A stretch of 64,000 nt of DNA from Riptortus pedestris (Eukaryota; Arthropoda; Insecta; Hemiptera; Alydidae). The notes beneath the pieces are model-generated. The model made no database searches. It was not told the origin of the DNA and was given only the letters and a program-made list of their open reading frames with translations. The number at the start of each line of letters is the position of its first letter. Position 1 is the stretch's first letter. Positions 49,891-64,000 of the stretch are shown here, piece after piece. The position numbers and the translations under genes are program-made. Where the stretch lies: contig CM032233.1 of NCBI GenBank assembly GCA_019009955.1, positions 98,874,501-98,938,500 of the forward strand, in the 5' to 3' direction.

Positions 49891-50715
49891 ATGCCGAGTG
49901 ATTGTGCTGTAGCAACATGTTCCAACAACCCTAGGAAATCAGGGAAGTCAGTATCTTTTTACCAGTTCCCGATAAACCCAGAAATTAGGAAACAGTGGGT
50001 AGTCCTGTGTAGACAAGGTGATTTGAACTTTAATCCTGATAATTCACGCGTTTGTTCAGAACATTTCAGCGACAGTGATTATGAAAGGAATTTACAAGCA
50101 GAATTGTTAGGCTATGTTCCTAATAGATTGAAATTAAAAGAAGAAGCTGTGCCCCATCTGAATCTACCAGTATCGTCCGTAAGTAAACAAACATCTACTT
50201 CTGACCCAAATAGTGAAACATCTAGACAATGTAGGAGTGAAAAGCGTGATATTCGTAAACGTGCCCTGTGTCACATTAATGAGATTTCTCCCAAAAAGAA
50301 GAAAAGTGATTTTTCAGCTAATACAGATGAAGTCCATTGTAATGAATGCATTCTTTTAAAGAATAAGGTTTCTGAATATGAATCCAAATTAAAGTCTGTG
50401 CTGTTGCACGTAAATCATTTGAAAAGTAAAAACATTAATTTGAAAAAAAAAGTTACTAGATTGCTATCAGAAAATAACCAGCTAAAAATAAATGCAAAAA
50501 GAAGAAAAATTGCTGTGAAAGAAGAAATGGAAAAGATTTGTCATCCGATATTATCCCCAACTCAAATACAGTGCTTAATAAACAAAAAAGTAAAAGTAAT
50601 GTCATTACATGTTTCTTTCACAGTTATTTATTCTATGGGACAGTGCGGTATAAATTCATACACTCCAAATGTATCAGTAGCAACAGTTTTGGACAAGCGG
50701 ACTTCATGCCAATGA
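49891..50715 (+). CDS. THAP-domain protein of a P-like element, truncated (274 aa)
   Basis: An intact 274-codon frame. Residues 1-90 form a THAP zinc finger (C2CH): Cys5 and Cys10 (CAVATC), then the CSEHF pair. The conserved AVPH.NLP box lies just after, near 88-95. Residues about 140-215 are charged with heptad-like leucines (ILLKNKVSEYESKLKSVLLH, NLKKKVTRLLSENNQLK), a likely coiled coil. The last ~45 residues come from read-through of the tandem-repeat exon and are probably not native. The RNase H-like transposase core is missing, so it can at most bind DNA and dimerise, as truncated P-element repressors do. Whether it is expressed is unknown. Confidence 0.75.
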   Translation: MPSDCAVATCSNNPRKSGKSVSFYQFPINPEIRKQWVVLCRQGDLNFNPDNSRVCSEHFSDSDYERNLQAELLGYVPNRLKLKEEAVPHLNLPVSSVSKQTSTSDPNSETSRQCRSEKRDIRKRALCHINEISPKKKKSDFSANTDEVHCNECILLKNKVSEYESKLKSVLLHVNHLKSKNINLKKKVTRLLSENNQLKINAKRRKIAVKEEMEKICHPILSPTQIQCLINKKVKVMSLHVSFTVIYSMGQCGINSYTPNVSVATVLDKRTSCQ

Positions 50716-51302
50716 CAGCTTTTAAAAAGGTGAGACTTAAAATTTAAAAAAAGAATTATTATCTTGTAGTGTATCCTATAGATAACTATAGGAATTTATT
50801 TCCCATGCTCCATCATTAATGTCATTACATGTTTCTTTCACAGTTATTTATTCTATGGGACAGTGCGGTATAAATTCATACACTCCAAATGTATCAGTAG
50901 CAACAGTTTTGGACAAGCGGACTTCATGCCAATGACAGCTTTTAAAAAGGTGAGAGTTAAAATTTAAAAAAAGAATTATTATCTTGTAGTGTATCCTATA
51001 GAGAACTATAGGAATTTATTTCCCATGCTCCATCATTAATGTCATTACATGTTTCTTTCACAGTTATTTATTCTATGGGACAGTGCGGTATAAATTCATA
51101 CACTCCAAATGTATCAGTAGCAACAGTTTTGGACAAGCGGACTTCATGCCAATGACAGCTTTTAAAAAGGTGAGACTTAAAATTTAAAAAAAAAATTATT
51201 ATCTTGTAGTGTATCCTATAGATAACTATAGGAATTTATTTCCCATGCTCCATCATTAATGTCATTACATGTTTCTTTCACAGTTATTTATTCTGTGGGA
51301 CT
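50598..51302 (+). repeat. Tandem 220-bp repeat, 3.2 copies, exon-like unit
   Basis: Units start at 50598, 50818 and 51038, with a partial fourth at 51258-51302. The period is exactly 220 bp with only two or three differences. Each full unit contains a TTTCTTTCACAG acceptor, 106 bases ending CCAATGACAGCTTTTAAAAAG, and a GTGAG donor. Beyond the fourth partial copy, 51400-51462 is a diverged version of the same exon ending in a stop (QDYMPMISFKNLVPEWTS). The repeat thus looks like multiplication of a 3'-terminal exon. Confidence 0.92.
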
Positions 51303-52089
51303 TCAATACATAGGCTCCAACATCAGTGCCATTCTCTTCACAAGGATCCAACTGGAACCAAGGCATCCCTGCGACTCGAAATATATGCATCTTTTTAGGA
51401 CAAGCAGGATTACATGCCAATGATTTCCTTTAAAAATCTTGTACCTGAATGGACTAGTTGATGTTTAAAATAATTTACTAACATATTCTATATAGTAACT
51501 GGTATCTTAATTTATTGCTTGGTTTGTTCAATGTTATTGACTTTAATTTCTTTGTATAATATTAGGCATAACTATTTTCATGTTTTGAACATTTTATCTT
51601 ATTATAATAAAATTTTTCTTTGTCTTGTGTTGATTATGTAGAAAAATTACGATTTTAAATATATCTCAATTTTAAGGAACTATTGTGTATTTATTTTTAA
51701 TGGAATCTAATTTGTACATGGTTTATTTAAAGTAAAATATATTCAGCTAAAGTAATTTGTACCATTTATTGACCTATACCATTTTATAAATTTTGTATTC
51801 ACCAAATTAATCAGAAAACAGCGTATTTCGATCGTTTTTAAGCTGGTTGGGGGCGTGGCCTGGAATCGAGTGACGTAGCAGGCTCGCTGCATTTTGATTG
51901 GCTATTCGTCAAATGGCACTACCTTATCTTATACGTACCTTGAGTGCGGAGGTTCTCCCCACTACAACCTTCAGGTCTCTAGAACGAATGGAGGGCGGGG
52001 CGACGCTCCTCGCAACGTATGCGAGGCCCGCACCAGGGAGTGACTCAGGACCTCGCATATGCTGCGAGGCTCCGCAGTGAAGGTGTTAA

Positions 52090-52600
52090 CATGTAATGAA
52101 GTGGTTCGTGATATACCAGCTTATTATTAATATGAAATTAGTAGGATTGGGGGTTTCCTGAAAGCGAAAAATTATAAAATCCATACATCTTGGTTAATAC
52201 TCATTATACGGAACATATGTATAGAACAATATTTATATATAATTCAATTTGAAATAAGATTGGTTTAATATTATTTGGTATTTAAGCTTCGAATAAAGTG
52301 GTTTATTATATAACAGAGTATTGTTTATGTAACATGGGTAGAAGTGGGGGTTTGCTGAAGGCTGAAAACGAAAAATGCAAATGCCAATATTCAAGATAGA
52401 GAATGAATGCATAGAACAACATTTATAGTAAATTTAATTTTCAATAAGATTGTTCATATACAAGTTTTCAATTCGACGTAAAGTAACAGAGACATTTCGA
52501 ATTTTCAAAGCATGGATGGCCATGGTAGAAAAAGTTCAAAAATAGCGTCATGAGTACGACCTCAACAGCTGATTTCCCTTAAGGGAAATCTGTAAAAAAT
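52090..52600 (-). repeat. Family B repeat, proximal part, right flank of piggyBac
   Basis: Minus-oriented continuation of 48286-48374. It includes AGTGGTTCGTGATATACCAG (reverse of the family's distal body), two body segments, and the left module ending in the perfect 20-bp palindrome GATTTCCCTTAAGGGAAATC at 52571-52590. Confidence 0.8.
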
Positions 52601-53299
52601 GAATAGAAGGGCTTTTATATTTAACCGCTAGTGAGACAAGTTTTTTGCATAAATATAAGCTCTCATCACGCAGCATGTTAATTTATTTGAAAATATATAG
52701 TCGCGTAGGTAGAATTTAATTCAGTTTATTTGTCCAGCACGATTTACGGCAGAAAAGGGGAACAATTCATTGAATTGCATATTTAATGTGTGTGGATATA
52801 TAACTTCTTAACAAGCAAATTTATGCAACAACTATAGTATATATTTGTCTTTTACACTTTTTTTATAATTCCAGAAGGAATTAAAACGATAGGGAATAAA
52901 CTTTGATTTTTTATATCTTTTATGACGTCATTGATCTCAGTATAGTTTTTCATTTTTTCAAACATTTATACTTCATGAAACTTAGCAAAAGTATTTAAAT
53001 AGCAATATCGTTTTTAATATATGTCTATTATAGAGTCCACTCGTTCATGTATATGTGGTGTGATACATGGAGCATTATGTTGAGGACTATTTTATTTTCG
53101 GTGTGTTGCAATCATGTAGTCGGTGATTGCTAAGCCCTTGTTGTAGCCATTGGGCCTTTTGAGAATGTATGAATTGTCCGTTTATATAGAAATTATAAAT
53201 TGTTCTTATATCGATACGTTTTAAATGTTATTTTCTATGTTTTTCTTGGGAGTGCCTGTAATGTAACCTGTAAAGTTAGAAACAGTTATTAGTTTAATA
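52601..53299 (+). other. Likely Rab35 promoter and 5' leader
   Basis: Non-repetitive AT-rich sequence between the last repeat and the Rab35 start codon. No TATA box or initiator could be assigned with confidence. The start context is AATAATGG. Confidence 0.4.
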
Positions 53300-61806
<8,507 letters not shown>

Positions 61807-62940
61807 GTAAGTAGAAATTTAACACTTGTTTTATCCCTTTGTGTTATTTGAAAATCTCCCAATGTCATTTGAAAAGTTTTAGTATTGTAGGGCTGGATAT
61901 ACAAGTATTCTGTTTATCTTAAATTTACGGAACCACGCATGAACCATTAACTTGTCAATTTACTCACATTACTGGGATCTTTGGGTATCTACCTACATTT
62001 ATACTAAATATTTGTCCTATTTTTCTTAATAAAATTTTATTTACCTGCCTTATGTGAATACAGCAGGTAAGTCATTCACCATATTCATTATCCATAGGCT
62101 TTTAATTTTAAATGTGAACTCCATTGTTAAAATGAGAGTTGATTACCTTAGTACTTTTTGTATTGATGATAGCATTTTAAACTATGCTACATAATTATTT
62201 TATTTGTTATACCAGTGGTGTTCAAATTGTCTGTTTCTCATCTAAAACTGATTTAACAAATTATAGTAATAGCAGTTACAGAGGAAGATAAATTAAGTTC
62301 CATTTTTCTGGTTCATGTAAGGTGAATTAGAGAAATGGATAAAATTAGATTGAAGTAGTAATTATTTTGGACTAGGAGATAATTGGGGAAGTCAAATAAA
62401 AAATTTCATTTCACTGAAACGAGTAAAGGAAATATCTTTAATGGCCTATAGCAATTGAAGTCAATATTAAATTTAACATGCAATAATTTGGCTTATAGTT
62501 GTAATTATTTTCTGATTCATTTATTTGATCAATGAATTTTTATTTGGGTTCCTTACAGAATGTTTTTTATCTTTATTATATTACAAGTCATTAAATTTAA
62601 ATACTGTATTATTTGTATTTTTAAGTATTGAAGCTAATAAGTAAAAGACTTTAAGAATTAAATTAAAAATCTTTGCCCCATGAGAGAAGCCTTGACATAT
62701 TTAAAAGTTAAGTGATATATTTAAAAACTTGAAAAAAACATTATATAAAGGAAAAAGTAAATCAAACTTTGTTTTATTATGTGGAAAAAGAGATTATATT
62801 TGTTTATGATATTGCTACTTTATGTTCATCTGTCAATAAAAAGGCTTTATTATTATTTTAACAATACTATTTTCAGCTTACTAGGAGTGTGCTTCTTAAT
62901 TCTCGATTCATCTCCTATATCTTCCAAGTTCTGTTTTATA
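61807..62940 (+). other. Rab35 intron 3, start
   Basis: AT-rich sequence without recognised elements. The intron continues through the Helitron to the window edge. Confidence 0.5.
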
Positions 62941-62945
62941 TGAGA

Positions 62946-63745
62946 GTAGCTAAGGTACCCGGCTTTGCCCGGGAAATCATTTGAGGCTGAATGATAATGG
63001 TATTTTTTTTTTTTTGGCTTTACTTTGTACAATATTTTTACATTTTCCCGTCTCAATGCTGAAGATTTACACCAGAGTCCAGCGTGCTGGGCATATGTTA
63101 ATAATAAAAGTATTTGTTATGTACTTAATTCTACAAAATACACAATATTTTTATATTACCCGTTTCCTGTGCATGTATCTTTCTTTTATATATAACATAA
63201 TCATAGATTATTATATTATTACACCCAAAAATACAGAGATTTGTTGATTTCGATTTAATCTTTTGCGTCCTGTCATATTGTTGACCCCTTCTGCAGTTTT
63301 TGGTGTATACCTCATTCAAACTTCAGTTTACAGCAAAAGTTCATTTTTGCCGAAAAATGAATATTTTACGAAATATCGCGATTTTATATTTCAGATCTCC
63401 CTTATAACCCCCGCTCTTGTTTATACCTCGAAATTTTAATATAGCTTATAATCAGGGAGGTGTTAATACCAAATTACATTTGGAGTTTCATTTAGTTCGG
63501 TTGAGTCTTTTTTGCCGTATAAAATTGTTGTTTTATAGTTTTAAGCATATAACTCATTTATTCTTCGGTATACAACAAAAGTGTATATAACAAAAGTTAC
63601 ACTAAATAACAAAATAAACAACTTGTGTTATATGCATATTTGTCGAAAAACCAATAGGAAACGAAATACTGCTGTTTTTAATTTCAGGCCTCCCTTATAA
63701 CCCCCACTCCGGTTCATCTCAGAGAACATTAATATAGCCTAAAAC
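62946..63745 (-). mobile_element. Helitron 6, truncated, in Rab35 intron 3
   Basis: The 3' hairpin CCCGGGCAAAGCCGGG and terminal CTAC (for CTAG) are on the minus strand at 62946-62949. About two diverged monomers follow (63340-63735). The (GTTT)n tract and 5' end are missing: similarity stops in TTAATATAGCCTAAA at about 63741. Confidence 0.8.
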
Positions 63746-64000
63746 CAGCTGTTTACGATTCTATAAAGGACATACAGATAAAGTCATTTTTATATATAGA
63801 TTAAGACGTTGAGGACGCTAAAAATTTCTCGTGGCCGGGCTGGAGAATACAATGTAGAAAGTCACACCATGGGGGCGTGCGCCGGCCGGAGGACTAGACT
63901 GTCCTCACGCCATGGTGGCGTGAGCCGTAGTAAAAATGTTAACTTCTTTGTATTTAACTACTTTCTCAACTGCTTCTGTTTCAAAATATGTATCTATATT
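63746..64000. other. Window end with a short GC-rich patch
   Basis: 63826-63930 is markedly GC-richer than its surroundings and contains two inverted CACC/CGCCATGG-type blocks (GTCACACCATGGGGGCGTG and CACGCCATGGTGGCGTG). Possibly the edge of another element. Unassigned. Confidence 0.4.

Larger units (their letters stand above)
49830..51930 (+). mobile_element. P-like (THAP) element copy 2, nested in the piggyBac
   Basis: Homologous to 960-2395 at both ends. Relative to that copy it lacks the segment after CHPILS...LINKK (EDIAKSL to MDSKG) and instead joins there to a 220-bp tandem repeat. The 3' non-coding part (51500-51930) matches copy 1 well. It is placed inside the piggyBac because copy 1 has no piggyBac around it. 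The exact ends were not fixed. Confidence 0.7.
48375..52089. mobile_element. piggyBac-family element flanked by TTAA
   Basis: TTAA sits at 48375-48378 and 52086-52089. Inside, the ends are inverted: CACTTTCGCTGCGGATGCC on the left, CACCTTCACTGCGGAGCC on the right. Near both ends is a CGCAACGTATGCGAGG hairpin (48533-48548 and 52011-52026). The two flanks join to rebuild a continuous family B repeat. The 3.7-kb interior holds a frameshifted transposase on the minus strand and a P-like THAP element on the plus strand. Confidence 0.92.

Noticed and set aside
50598..51302. CRISPR-like regular repeat
   Set aside because: The whole 220-bp unit is repeated with no unique spacers, in a eukaryotic genome; it is a tandem duplication.
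63804..63942. Second piggyBac-type insertion between two TTAA sites
   Set aside because: The sequences inside the two TTAA sites are not inverted copies of each other, and TTAA is common in AT-rich DNA.

Overview
The window is AT-rich eukaryotic nuclear DNA from an arthropod, most likely an insect. The evidence is spliced metazoan housekeeping genes, a tRNA-derived SINE, and a broad set of decayed insect-type transposons (P-like/THAP, piggyBac, hAT, mariner, Tc1, PIF/Harbinger, Helitron, copia, non-LTR, Penelope-like). The order cannot be fixed by reading; a hemimetabolous insect is my guess.

Three host genes can be assembled exon by exon. (1) 2479-4316 (+): a two-exon gene for a 129-residue basic membrane protein, distantly like the membrane part of SAYSvFN proteins but without the SAYSVFN motif. 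(2) 9269-36562 (-): a complete ten-exon glucose-6-phosphate dehydrogenase gene (519 residues). Its first exon carries only ten coding bases and is separated from the rest by an 11.8-kb intron packed with transposons. (3) 53300-61806 (+, running off the right edge): the first three coding exons of Rab35, about 117 of roughly 200 residues. G6PD supplies NADPH through the pentose phosphate pathway and Rab35 controls endocytic recycling; nothing suggests that the three genes act together.

The rest is layered transposon sequence. 960-2395 is a broken P-like (THAP) element ending just before gene 1. 5.1-8.9 kb holds a mariner relic, a foldback element and a copia integrase scrap. The G6PD introns hold SINE and LINE fragments with target-site duplications, an unclassified element with about 265-bp inverted repeats, a Harbinger relic, a hAT element with 8-bp duplications nested in a (TA)n-linked repeat (called family B here), a truncated LINE, a Tc1 relic, two large palindromes and a Helitron. 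38-40 kb has Penelope-like and non-LTR scraps and a MITE with long inverted repeats. 40.1-47.2 kb is an array of four non-autonomous Helitrons, each with internal ~300-bp monomers and with end-to-end CTAG|T junctions. 48.4-52.1 kb is a 3.7-kb piggyBac element flanked by TTAA. It contains a frameshifted transposase and a second P-like element with an intact 274-codon THAP/coiled-coil ORF, followed by an exon-like segment repeated three times at an exact 220-bp period.

No rRNA, functional tRNA gene, CRISPR array or bacterial feature was seen.
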